NCBI GenBank assembly: GCA_030737835.1
Contig: CM060855.1
Coordinates: forward strand, 10,716,328 to 10,780,327
From: Acorus gramineus
Taxonomy: Eukaryota > Streptophyta > Magnoliopsida > Acorales > Acoraceae
DNA: 64,000 bases
Direction of reading: 5' to 3'
Notes under the pieces: model-generated
Told to the model about the DNA's origin: nothing
Databases searched by the model: none
What the model saw: the letters and a program-made list of their open reading frames with translations, nothing else
Shown: in pieces, positions 23,061-33,680 of the stretch
Layout of the letters: each line of letters begins with the position of its first letter
Numbering within the stretch: position 1 is the stretch's first letter
Translations under genes and position numbers: made by a program

Positions 23061-24508
23061 ATATATATATATATAAAACGAGATATGGAAGTCAGCCAAA
23101 ATGTCTTACTTTTTTTCTTGTTTTTAGCCAACCATATATTTTAAAAAAAATGTTTGGAGGAAGTTATAAGTTAAATTAGTGATCAAAATGGTTCATCTTC
23201 TTGTAAAAAAATGATTGATCTTAAGGGTGTGTTTGTGTCAAAGGAAAAATGAGAGAAAGTGATGGAAAGTAAAAAAAAATTCCTTTGACCATTCAAAAAT
23301 TTAGTGTTTGTGCTAAATAATGGAAAAAAAATTTTCAATCACTTTTCTTTTCCTATTTTGTCTTATTTGAAAATGTAGAAAAAAACTTTTCTCTTTCCCG
23401 TAGGTGAGAATTTGATAGAAAGTGATGAAATTTTTTTTACACCATATGCACAAATACCATAAAAGTTGGTCAAAGAAAAAATCTTTTACTTTCCACTACT
23501 TTTTCTTTGATCCAAAATTGCTTATTTTCTTTCACTTGTCCTTCAAATTTGAGCACAAACACACCCTAGTTAGTATGAATTTGGCTAGCTAGAGAACCAG
23601 CAATTACAAGAAATACATTTTATTGGGCATAAAAAAATGCAGGAAGAGATTGCTGCTGAGTCAAAGAGACATCGCATGCATGATACACTGAAACTGTTAT
23701 TTTCTTTTCAAAAGCTATTAATATATAGGTTATTATAAGATGTTCGATCTTGTTTCTTTCACTAATGATCTCAATCAGTGCTAAATGTAATCACTTGTTT
23801 CAAGAGTTTGCATGCACCCAAGTGATTACTATGGACCACTTTGTCTCCTCTTTCATTCAACTTATCTCATGCGTGCATTTTCAAAAAAGAAACTTATCTC
23901 ATGAGTTTATGATTTATTTGAGAGAGAGAAAGAGAGAGAGATAATCAATCTAGTATATTAAGAACTAATGCTGAAAACATCATTGAATTCGTAGGAGGTC
24001 ATCATGCATATGCTTACAACTGTGTTCTTGATTTGATGAATGTCGCACATCCATTAATTAACTTCATGTGGATTTATATATATATTTCAATAACCAACTT
24101 TGATGGGATTGTTGTCTTATAAGTACATGAAACATTTTATTATCATCACTGTCGGGCCTCAGTTAATTAGGTGAACTAGCTACCCTAGGTCATATCTTAA
24201 AGTAAGGCACCCTATCATATTCAAAAACACATACAAAAAAATTGTAGTATTTAATTTATACATAATAGATTATTTTAATGTCAATATACCTATACTGGAC
24301 CTTGTTGAACTGTTTAATTGGGCTAACTAGGTGCAAGTTTTTTTTTTTTTTTTGGGGGGGGGGGGGGTGTTGTGGGATGTTAGTAGGTGTAAAATTGGGT
24401 TCATGTAAGAAATTAATTTTTATAGGTCGATATATATCTACCTCTTTCATGACTTGGGATTCCTCCATTGCTGGGTACCTAGGGGAGGGAGATTGTCTAC
24501 CAGTATTA
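23061..24508. other. Intergenic DNA with one MITE
   Basis: Holds the TIR element at 23224-23567. The rest shows no coding exon. A (GA)n tract lies at 23921-23941 and a T/G homopolymer block at 24339-24367. Confidence 0.5.
23224..23567. mobile_element. MITE with GGGTGTGTTTGTG ends
   Basis: 344 bp. The left end AGGGTGTGTTTGTGTCAAAGG-like sequence and the complement of the right end AGGGTGTGTTTGTGCTCAAA are inverted termini. The arms continue with GGAAAAATGAGAGAAAGTGA-like sequence and its inverted counterpart AAAAGTAGTGGAAAGTAAAA. The TSD is unclear, so the superfamily is open. No coding capacity. Confidence 0.65.
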
Positions 24509-24743
24509 GGCTCCATTTGGTAACATAATTGGAGGAGTGATTGTGCTTTTAATTAAGCAGAAAACTCAAACATATTATCAAACGGGTTCAGGAAGCTAAC
24601 TTAATTAAAAAGTTACTTACATTTTTTTTTGTAAAATGGTTGCTTTTAAAAAAAATGCAAAAAATGTGTTTTTCATAAATTACAATCTATTTAAATCACT
24701 TTATTCAAAATCTTATTTTTCAAACGTGTTTTCAAACGGGCCC
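24509..24743. mobile_element. Tourist-like MITE (PIF/Harbinger) with TTA TSD
   Basis: 235 bp. The left end GGCTCCATTTGGTAAC and the complement of the right end GGGCCCGTTTGAAAAC are inverted termini. 3-bp duplications TTA flank it at 24506-24508 and 24744-24746. Size, ends and TSD fit Tourist-like MITEs. Confidence 0.6.
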
Positions 24744-24747
24744 TTAG

Positions 24748-25030
24748 TATACCCACAAAAAAAATATTTATAAGGTCCAAAGGTTGCTATTGTAATTAGA
24801 AAAAAAATTAAAAATATGATAAATCATCTAATTCTTTTGCATTAATATACCCACAAAAAATTTATAAGGTGCAAAGGTGGCTATTATAATTAGAAAAAAA
24901 AATGATAAATCATCTAATTCTTTTGCATTAATATACCCACAAAAAAAAAAAAAGTTACAAGGTGCAAAGGTGGCTATTATAAGAAAAAAAAATTAAATAA
25001 TAAAAAATATGATATATCATCTAAAAGTGA
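24748..25030. repeat. Three-copy tandem repeat, 86-98 bp units
   Basis: Units start at 24748, 24846 and 24932 with TATACCCACAAAAAA, then TTATAAGGTGCAAAGGTGGC, then ATGATAAATCATCTAATTC. Unit lengths differ mainly in the A-runs. Confidence 0.85.
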
Positions 25031-25139
25031 AGGATATCTAAATTCTTGGATAATAAACACATGATTCGATGAAAGGAAGGAAAATAATGAATCATCACTT
25101 TGTGACCATGAGTCAAGGTAATAATGTTGGAGACACAGA

Positions 25140-25890
25140 TATGCATGTAACCTGCTCCCCATCCAGACATTACATGGTCCATTCTTTCAAACCCTTAACA
25201 GAAAAAATAAAGGCCCCATCACCTCATCCACCCAACATTTGCCAAAAAAAATAGCAAGCCTCCTGTAACAAGTAACCGACCTTTGACTGGGACAATTTAT
25301 ATTGGGATATCTTTGACTATATGCTTCTCTTGAATCAATCATGCCTCTGATCAATCCTACTTGTTAAAATAAATATATAAATAGAAAAATGATTCAGATC
25401 AATAGAGATAATACAACTCATCATTTTAAAGTTCACAAGACATGTCCTTTGACAGAATTTGAATTTTTTTTTTTTAAAAAAAATGATAGATTCGTATGAA
25501 TGTTATTTTTATCAAGCAAAATGCGATTACAAGTTTGAATGAAGGGTGAGATGACTAAAGATCAAACAAAATAAAACATAAAAAAAAGCCCTAGATGGAG
25601 GTGATATTGACAGAATGAGAACCATGACTAAAAAAAAAAACTAAAAGGTCTGCTAGGTCAAATTGAGAAAAATGGACAGGATATATATCATCATATGATA
25701 TCTCAAACCCCACCACGTAAAGAAAATCTCTTACGTTGAATTACAGATTCATGACTTGTGTCACAGTGTCTGATGATGTTTGTTAGTGTACTATTAAATT
25801 TTGTCAGGAATTACAAGAAAAGAAAGTGGAGGTGGTAGGGTTGTTATATAGCGCATGCGAAGGGATGGAAGGCCCGACCAGTGTATCCTT
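25140..25890. repeat. Diverged non-coding duplication, copy 1
   Basis: Shares ordered islands with 30430-31420. They are CCTCCTGTAACAAGT / CCTCCTGAAACAAGT, then TTTGACTGGG with GGGATATCTTT, then AATCATGCCTCT / AATCATGTTTCTC, then GGACAGGATAT with ATCATCAT and GATATCTC, then ACAGTGTCTGATGATGTTT / ACAGTGTCTGGTGATGTTT, and TATCCTTTTGGGAA / ATCCTTTTGGAAA. No protein-coding frame joins these islands. The function is unknown; it could be a duplicated promoter, a non-coding transcript or an old repeat. Confidence 0.6.
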
Positions 25891-26643
25891 TTGGGAAGCC
25901 ATATATTCAAGAAATTAATATATGACACACACAAAAGCATAATATTTGTTTTGTGTATCAATTACCTATAGTAAACAAAGGCTAAAGAAACAATTACACT
26001 AATTATAATGGGAGGCCAAACAAGGAATCACATGCAATTCTGATTTAGAAGGAGTCAGTCAAATTTGATGAGAATGAGCTCTCTTTTTTTTTTTAATTTT
26101 AAGTTTCTTAAATAAGTGAATTTATTATGTATTATTTATGATAAATATTCACATAACAATTTTTTATTTCTCATAAATCATATTTAATTGCTATCAATTC
26201 TGGTTGCATCTTAAGACCTCATAATATTTGATCGCAATGTCCGTATATATTTTTTCTTTTTTTAGAAAACTTTATATCAGGTTTGATTGGATTCAAAATT
26301 AAGTATGATTGAGCCTTTATTTAAAGAAACATGTAGCTTGAGAGTGGAACATCTTTTTCACTCATGTTATATACAGTGTTTATTTTCTTTTGAGAGCTTT
26401 ATTTCAGAATCTTAACATAGATCATATTTTATAAATATCATTTTCTTTCATTGTATTAGATATCTTTTTATTTCATTATTTAATTTAAATATATTTTTAT
26501 GAGACGTCAGCCAACAGATCTTACTTTTTATTATTTGAAAAGCGTTAGATATCCACATATATATTATTATATATTTATGTGCAGTGTGTGAACAACATGC
26601 CTAAAACTTGTTATCTTCACATGACACACACACACACACACAC

Positions 26644-26692
<49 letters not shown>

Positions 26693-27072
26693 AGTGCCAC
26701 TAATTAAGATTAGGAGCAATAAGCTAATCCACATGCGAAACCCCCACCACAGATCTCCCAATCCTGTGTGTTTTATTAAATTATGCTAAGTTGCATGTTT
26801 TCATCTTCAATACTTAGGTGGCGCGTGGTCAATCGGCTTCGAGGAGGGTCACCTACGCATCGAGGAGTAGGCTTCATCCTCGATCAAGCAGGGGATTTCC
26901 AAGGCAGAACCCTTTTCTCCTTATTTATCCCCGATCCCGCTCATGTTCTCCCTTATCACTCTATCTAATTTGATATTTATAGTAATTTTAAAATTTATTT
27001 TTCTGTTATTCTTATCTTTAAATTTGTAACTGTAACCTTGATCTAAACAATGAAATTGTGATAGCTTGTCTA
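25891..27072. other. Intergenic DNA with CA/TA microsatellites
   Basis: No gene seen. (CA)n at 26624-26646 and (TA)n at 26649-26690. A short GC-richer patch at 26815-26960 has a 61-codon open frame with no recognised motif. Confidence 0.5.
26624..26690. repeat. (CA)n then (TA)n microsatellite
   Basis: A compound dinucleotide repeat, seen directly. Confidence 0.95.
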
Positions 27073-27944
27073 CATGGGCGGAGCCATGTATGGACGAGTG
27101 GGGGCAACTGCCCCCACTCAATTTTAACAAACCAAATATATCATAGGATAATTGGCTGAAAATTTGATCTATATTCATAAATTAAGGTAGGATATGATTA
27201 ATTTTTTGACCTTGCTGTTTATAAAAATAGTACATACTGCTTGAATTTTAGTTTTTTTATTAACGGATAACTTATTCAACATAAAATAATTATATAGAGA
27301 TTAAGAGAATTAGATGATATGTTTTATTTGATTGGATTAATTTGTGTCTTTTGTTTTTAATCTTATTAAGATAAAATAATAATTTTAAATGGATAAACAT
27401 TGAATACATTGTATACCCAAGGGCTGGTTTGACAAGGGGATAACTATTGGGATGAAGAATAAGCATGGGGATAAGTGGAGGAAAACAACTTAATTATTCC
27501 ATTTGTTATAAAATATAATCGGTAAAGTGTATATAGTTATCTCAATTTTGAAATGAAATGAGCATTTTTTGTTCAATCTAAAGGTTTGGAATAACATTTA
27601 TCCTTATTTTTTGTCATGATTTTGACAAAAGTAAATAATAACGAAATTAATGAACTTTAAAATTAGAATAAATTATCCCAAAATCTTAACCTCTTACCAA
27701 TCCAGCCCTAAATATAATTATCAATAAATATTACAATCCATTATGCTAAACAAATATGTTTTCTTTATAGAGATTTAAACATATTCTTCCATTATCCATT
27801 TCTGTATTTTACTTGTAAAACAAGCATAGTTCAAAGTTTGTAATGTGTAAGTTATATAACCATTCAAAGAATCTTATTAAATGAAATTAAATATTTCTAA
27901 TTAAAATTCGTCCTCACTGGACTAAATTCCTGGCTCCGTCACTG
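27073..27944. mobile_element. hAT-type element with perfect 8-bp TSD and a nested MITE
   Basis: 872 bp. The left end CATGGGCGGAGCCATG and the complement of the right end CAGTGACGGAGCCAGG are inverted termini. The TSDs CTTGTCTA at 27065-27072 and 27945-27952 are identical. The element contains a GGGGGCAACTGCCCCC palindrome near its left end (27101-27116) and the MITE at 27421-27709. It has no transposase frame. Confidence 0.85.
27421..27709. mobile_element. MITE GGGCTGGTTTG family, nested in a hAT element
   Basis: 289 bp. The left end GGGCTGGTTTGACAAGGGGA and the complement of the right end GGGCTGGATTGGTAAGAGG are inverted termini followed by GGATAA-type motifs. It is related to 13129-13605. 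Flanking CAA and TAA may be a diverged 3-bp TSD, which would fit PIF/Harbinger. Confidence 0.65.
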
Positions 27945-27952
27945 CTTGTCTA

Positions 27953-28423
27953 TCTTAACTTAAAAAAAAAAAAAAACCACCAGCACCAAAAATCACCCCT
28001 TCCCCACAATCATGGATAATAACTACTTATATGCATGAATACAGGAGCACAACATACACCTACATGTTAATGTGAATTTGTTATATTATTGTTGTTTACA
28101 AACAAATTTTTTTCTTAATGAGAAAAGATACGGTAGGGCCGTATGAAAAAGAAAGGGATAGATAAAATGGATCTCAGTAATGATGACACCCTAGGCTGAG
28201 AGACCAGCTGGCCAACTAAAAGTAGCCTATGAAGCTACTATGGGTCAAAACAGATTTTTAAGCCAAGTCAAATATGAGTACGGAATGAAGAGGGCATGTG
28301 GGCAATTTCGTATTTGGTAAGTGTATAATAAAATATAGGTTTGCTTTTTTCGCGCATATCATTCAAAATCATAGTATTTATGTTTTGATCGCTCTAGATA
28401 ATTTATTTATTTTTAATAGAATA
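27953..28423. other. Intergenic DNA
   Basis: AT-rich with no gene seen. An A-run is at 27962-27975. Confidence 0.5.
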
Positions 28424-28439
28424 TATAAAAATTATATAG

Positions 28440-28470
<31 letters not shown>

Positions 28471-28473
28471 GGA

Positions 28474-28527
28474 CGATGGGGTGCAACCGTGCGCACGGTG
28501 CAACCGTGCGCACGGTTGCACCCCATC
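28474..28527. repeat. GC-rich inverted repeat (hairpin) with GTGCGCAC cores
   Basis: The left arm GATGGGGTGCAACCGTGCGC (28474 on) and the right arm GCGCACGGTTGCACCCCATC (ending 28527) are perfectly complementary. A second copy of CGTGCGCACGGTGCAACC lies between them. It could be a transposon terminus. Confidence 0.8.
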
Positions 28528-28543
28528 ATGCACCCCATTTAAT

Positions 28544-28576
28544 GACCATCCGATCGATGCCATCGATCGGACGGTC
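28544..28576. repeat. 16-bp-arm hairpin around CCGATCGATG
   Basis: The arms GACCATCCGATCGATG (28544-28559) and CATCGATCGGACGGTC (28561-28576) pair with one mismatch around a single central base. Confidence 0.8.
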
Positions 28577-28838
28577 AATTAAAAAAAAAAATCACCTCGA
28601 AATCCCCGTCTCTCTCTTGCTGTCTCTCGAACTCTCTCGCTCTCTCTCTCTCTCTCAATCTCTTTCTCTCTCGCTGTCTCTCTCTCTCTCTTGTCGACCC
28701 CCTGCTGACGACGCCCTTCCGACCCCTTCGACGACGCCCTTCCGACTCCCTCGACGACCACCGCGACCCGTCGACCCCGTCGACGTCGCCCCCGTCACCC
28801 CCATCAACGACCACCGCGACCCCCGTCGACGACGACCG

Positions 28839-28841
<3 letters not shown>

Positions 28842-28912
<71 letters not shown>
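28842..28912. repeat. (TA)n microsatellite
   Basis: About 35 TA units, seen directly. A further TA run lies at 29212-29242. Confidence 0.95.
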
Positions 28913-28917
<5 letters not shown>

Positions 28918-29206
28918 AATGATAAGATGCAGTCACCGTATCCTCTTCTTTAAGTGTGGTCATCATGTCATTATCATCCGATTAAATGAATTTTAATCAG
29001 ACGATTAAAATAATCACCCCATAAAATCACATATATCCCTATAAATCATGATCCCTCTTTTTTCTCCACATGATCTCCCCTTTTATCTCTTGTGATTCTT
29101 TTATGGACTATTTTCTCACTATTTGATTAAATGCACCATTTTTGTATGGTGATTAGAAGGTGACCGCATATTAAAAGGGGGTATGGTGTCCACACCATAT
29201 CACCTC

Positions 29207-29215
<9 letters not shown>
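28913..29215. mobile_element. MITE-like unit between TA repeats
   Basis: The left part GTGAAATGATAAGATGCAGT and the complement of the right part GAGGTGATATGGTGTGGACA are similar inverted ends, both followed by CACC. An internal inverted pair (ATCCGATTAAATGAATTTTAATCAGACGAT-like, about 28976) is also seen. It is flanked on both sides by TA repeats, so no TSD can be read. Confidence 0.4.
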
Positions 29216-29248
<33 letters not shown>

Positions 29249-29257
29249 TATATAGTA

Positions 29258-30429
29258 TTCTAGTCTACTTCCATTCAACATTCCATTAAACTGTTAAACT
29301 CTAAGAAATGATCAAAGTATTTTTAATTTTTTTATTTTGTATATTTTATCTTATCAAATACAATTAATTATAAAAAAAATATATTAATTTGAACATAAAA
29401 ATGACAAATTTCATATAAATTCCTAAAACATAAAAATTACATATGAGAATTTCATCTAAAATTTTAATGATATAAAAATAAATATATTATTTATAATGAT
29501 ATAAAAAGAAAGATTAATTAAATACATGAAAAAAACACTAAAAAAATCCTAAAATATATTCTTAAATAATATGCAATGAATACGATAAAAACAATGTACA
29601 CCGGTAATTCATATAAGAATTATGTGATTTAATTTCATCTTCGTAAAGTAAAATGATAAAGGTATTCATTTTCAGTCTTCACACAAGGGACTTTGAACAA
29701 ATATTTGTTTTAACATATATATATTCTCAACTCTTTTTTCTTGTTTTCAAGAATTTAGTTTTGATAGATTTTATGTAAAAATTTAATTTTAAATATCCAA
29801 TCCAAACCAAACCTTAATTTTTTTTTTGCGTATTACATCACGAAGAGAATGAGGAATGAATGCTAAACCTATTGGAAAATGGAATCGCGGAAGCCACCAA
29901 CAAACACTTAGATCATACACAAGAACGATACACCGCATCACACATTAAGAGATCTACAAACTCTTTTAATGAGTTATTTTCTCTTAGAACTCTCTCAATC
30001 TTCTATTCCGATCTCAACATTTATCATGCCTTATCAAGTCTTACCATGAAATAGAGGATATTTATATAAATAAATAACTTTCTGTCTAAATAATCTCTCA
30101 CTTAATAAGCTAATATCGTTCCTTGATTTTAGGAGATTCACTCTCCTAATTAACAAACAAATATTGTTTGAAATTCACTTTAAATATTAATTAAGATTAA
30201 ATATTAATTAATGTTATACTAATTAGGTGTTCATCCTGAAATTGTTTCATGATAGTTATCTAATGTGATATACCGGATCAAAACATAATCTCTCCAAAAC
30301 CTAAACAAAAAAAACGCTCAATTCAGCAACACTCCAGTAATAATAATAATTGCATGTTAATTTAGAATTACTTTCATGGACAATAAATCCAATAACTTCC
30401 TCCGGATCCAGGGATCACATGCTGCATGT
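29258..30429. other. AT-rich DNA, possible solo LTR fragment
   Basis: 29258-29520 resembles 5640-6010. The segment 29865-30300 has a texture like a copia LTR read on the minus strand (GAATCGCGGAAGCC, CACTTAGATCATACACAAGAACG), but no paired LTR, primer site or TSD was found. No gene seen. Confidence 0.3.
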
Positions 30430-31420
30430 TTTGAAAAGGTTTAACAGAAGAAGAAAAAACAAAAAAAACCACCAATTCAATAACCAAATCTATGTCTAAA
30501 AAGCTGCATTTTATAGGGGATATAACAGCAATCCTCCTGAAACAAGTCACTGGGCTTTCTTTGACTGGGTCACTTTATTCCGGGATATCTTTCAATATAC
30601 GACTCTCGTGTGGTCAATCATGTTTCTCTTTCCGGGCAATCATTCCTGTTAAAAAAATAAATAAATAATTAAAAAAAAAAGATAAATAAATAATTAAAAA
30701 AAGAAAAGAATGGCCATGTCAGAGAGAGACAGATGGACAGGATATCATCATAAGATATCTCCCCCCCCCCCCCCCCCCCCCCCAAATACACCATTTAAAC
30801 CCCCGCTTGTTTCTTGTTTCTTGGATAAGACTTTGAATAAACCTGAATAACCTTGAATAAGAATTTTTAAATGTTTGTTTATCTTAGATAATCCCTGATA
30901 AAATATGTCAGAATAAAAAATAATAAAGTGATATATGGATTTTAATTAATCCCTCAAACTAAAGTTATCCTAGGTTATTCCACTCAAAGAATATGTAAGT
31001 CCACTGTCACATCAACGATCATTATTTTTTTATTTTTTATAAATTCTTATCAATACTTTATTTACATTTTACCTAAACAACAAAACATTTATTATTACAT
31101 TTACTAATAAAAATAATTCAAAACACAATCAAACATAAAATCATTTTATTTTTATTTATACTTATTTATAATTAAATAAATATATATCTTATAATAAAAT
31201 CTATCCCCGTATAAATCTCTTATTATGATTTGAATTACATATTTATGACTTCTGTTACAGTGTCTGGTGATGTTTCTCTGATACCATTAAATGTTGTCAG
31301 GTATTGCATGAAAAGAAAACAGAGTGATGGTGGTGGTGGGGATTTCTCTCTGTTCTTTCTTTTAAATAAAAAGTATATATACATCACAGAGCATGGGCAT
31401 CCTTTTGGAAAGTTATCGAA
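30430..31420. repeat. Diverged non-coding duplication, copy 2
   Basis: The same ordered islands as at 25140-25890. This copy is interrupted between about 30745 and 31220 by a run of 23 C (30761-30783) and AT-rich DNA that is absent from copy 1, so it has gained an insertion or lost similarity there. Confidence 0.6.
30761..30783. repeat. Poly-C tract, 23 bases
   Basis: An uninterrupted C homopolymer. Length may be affected by sequencing error. Confidence 0.85.
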
Positions 31421-33250
31421 AAAAACAAAAAAAAATTCGACCTCCCCTAAAAACATCCACAAACATAATCATTTTTCATATCATCATTTATTTTCAATAA
31501 TCAGCCAACTCCGTTAACGGAGATGACTACAAAACAAAATAATCATATCCCAAAACATACTTGGGAATGTATATGATCATGTACTAATTATGTAAATTGC
31601 CTGAAAAAAAATTATATATAAAAAATCAAAAATATCAAATATTAAACACGTGAGTGCAGTGGATATAAATATTAGTGTATACGATTTAAAAAATATCAAA
31701 ATTCGACATATATTATAAAAATATATATATAATTATATTATATATTATTCATATTTATTATCTTATATGATTAATCACAATCATAATATATTGTATTACT
31801 ATTAAATTTTTAATGTATGATTTTTCAAAAAAAAATCCTAAAATCTCATATTTAAATTTTCATCTCCTTCTAATATATCATACACATCTATTACCTAAAA
31901 ATTATAACCGAATTCAAATATTAATATTCGTATTTGAATAATTAAAATATAATATACAAGCTTATACACTCAACCTGTTTTCCACACCTTTTACAACTCA
32001 TAAATGTTGTCTCTATTGTTTATACAATGCAATAAAATGGTATAATAATTGTCATCAATTGTGTCATCAGGATATCCTACCCCACATAGCTGCCTATGAT
32101 GTCGGTTATACCTAAAACAAAAGAAGCACTATAACGTTTATTTCAATTTGATAATCCATTTTATGAACATTAATAGGAAAATGTTAGACTTTTAAACCCC
32201 TTTCTCCTCCCCAAATGCAGCGCACTGCCACTTACTTTTTATTTTATTCTTTTAAAATATATGTTCTTTAAAAAATAAAAAAAAATGTATGTATAGACTC
32301 ATTTATAAAATGCATAAAAAAAAGAAATGAGATATATATTGTATAACAGTGAGTGTAAGTGGTTAACAATAAATGGAATTATATAATGAGCTGAGCTCCA
32401 AATTAATACTCATCTTCTAAACTAAATACTCTGAACTCTTATCAATTTATTTCTTTCTACAAATATTTCAACACCATAACTACAAACTCCAATGTGGAAC
32501 TTGGGAGAGGGGAGGGGATAAAATGGGAGACAAAAATAGAGAGAAAGGAGGGCAACAAGCATGGGGCGGCGGCTAGAGGACACCGAGGAGATGGTGGGGG
32601 AGAGGAAGAGAAAAAAAAAAAAAAAAAGTAGAGAAAGGGGAGAAGAGGTGGGCAATAGAGGAGAGAGAAAGGGAGAGATGGGGGTGAGACTTGAGAGCCT
32701 CTCCCTCTCTTTGCCCAGCCCCATCTCTAGCGTCATACTGCTGCCCCCTCCCCCACACGGCCACACCACCCTCCTTTCTCATCCTAACTCTCTCTTCTCT
32801 CTCCCCTCTCACAACCTCTCAACTCTTCCAAAAATAAAAAATTGGTTGGGGGAATATACAGACAGGAACAAAAAAAAAGGAAAGATTCACAATTGAATCA
32901 GCTACAATATTTAGCCAAACAATAACAAGGACTTGAATAGGTACTCTTTTTTTTTTTTTTTTTTGAAAATGTTAGACTCAGATACATTCATCGACCAAAA
33001 CTCATGCCTCACATGTTTTTTTTGTTTTTTAAATAATAAACATCATTTAATGAGGGATATACTCTTGATAAAAAGTGTACGTCATTCCATTTTGAGTTGA
33101 ATAAACCCAATTTTAATAAACGTAAAAAAATATTTATTGTGGTATATACAACATCTAACAAGATATATGTTTCACTAGATTTCTAACGTGGTATATAAGA
33201 TTGTATTTTAGAGTGAGAAAAAAAACAATATGCAACAACACTTTTTTTAA
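31421..33250. other. AT-rich intergenic DNA with a purine/pyrimidine block
   Basis: No gene seen. At 32500-32700 the plus strand is very purine-rich (GGGGAGGGG, GGTGGGGGAGAGGAAGAG), and at 32695-32825 it turns pyrimidine-rich (CCTCTCCCTCTCTTTGCCC). The two halves can partly pair. Open frames on both strands through this block are compositional. T-runs lie at 32949-32964. Confidence 0.5.
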
Positions 33251-33261
33251 AAAATGCCATA

Positions 33262-33425
33262 AGAGAGGAGTACAATACCACGGCTCATAGCTCATAAACC
33301 AAGCCCACAGGGGCTAACTCTCATGAAGGGATTACTGGGTCTCAAACCCCCCTATACCTCCGTGGAGGGTGCATCTCAACCACCCCTCACCAGGGGAGGG
33401 TTGGTGCAGGAACTATTGGAGTAAA
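33262..33425 (-). mobile_element. Candidate tRNA-derived SINE
   Basis: Read on the minus strand, the block contains a box A-like GTGGTTGAGATGC and, about 25 bp further, GGGTTTGAGACCC, which is close to the pol III box B GGTTCGANNCC. It is GC-richer than its flanks and ends near TGTACTCCTCTC. No clear TSD or tail was found, so the SINE call rests on the boxes and composition. Confidence 0.35.
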
Positions 33426-33493
33426 TTGGACACACATGGAATATGGAAAACCTCAAAAATCAGAACTACGTAACTAATATGATAAAATATAGA

Positions 33494-33680
33494 AATTTTT
33501 ATTTTTAAGTCCCCATAAATCATAGGATTTAATGATCGATCTTTCAATTCTTCATGTTTTAATTTTAACTCTCAGATTTAACCTTTTCAATCCCTCGGAA
33601 GGACCTAAAACCAAAATATGAAGAAGTGAGAGATCGATTGCTAGACAGATATGTTTACAAAGACTGAAAACTAAAAAACC
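33494..33680. mobile_element. MITE with long inverted arms, copy 2
   Basis: Related to 11293-11561. The left part contains TTTTTAAGTCCCCATAAATC and ATCGATCTTTCAATTCTTCA; the right part is its inverted counterpart (AATATGAAGAAGTGAGAGATCGATT-like). The centre is shorter than in copy 1. Confidence 0.55.

Larger units (their letters stand above)
28424..29257. other. Composite low-complexity block between 18-bp direct repeats
   Basis: The sequence TATAAAAATTATATAGTA occurs at both edges (about 28424-28441 and 29240-29257). Between them lie two GC-rich hairpins (28474-28527 and 28544-28576), a CT-rich microsatellite (28608-28693), a GACGACGCCC/CGACGACCACCGCGACC-like GC-rich repeat (28695-28840), a long (TA)n (28842-28912), and a MITE-like unit at 28913-29215. 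The layout suggests an insertion, or several stacked insertions, into an AT-rich repeat related to 5640-6010. Open frames here are artefacts of simple repeats. Confidence 0.55.

Noticed and set aside
28476-28966. Open frames encoding poly-(YI) and Arg/Glu-rich peptides
   Set aside because: They are translations of TA, CT and GAC simple repeats.
32422-32896. Open frames on both strands through the GA/CT block
   Set aside because: Strand-asymmetric purine/pyrimidine composition leaves few stops; peptides are low complexity.
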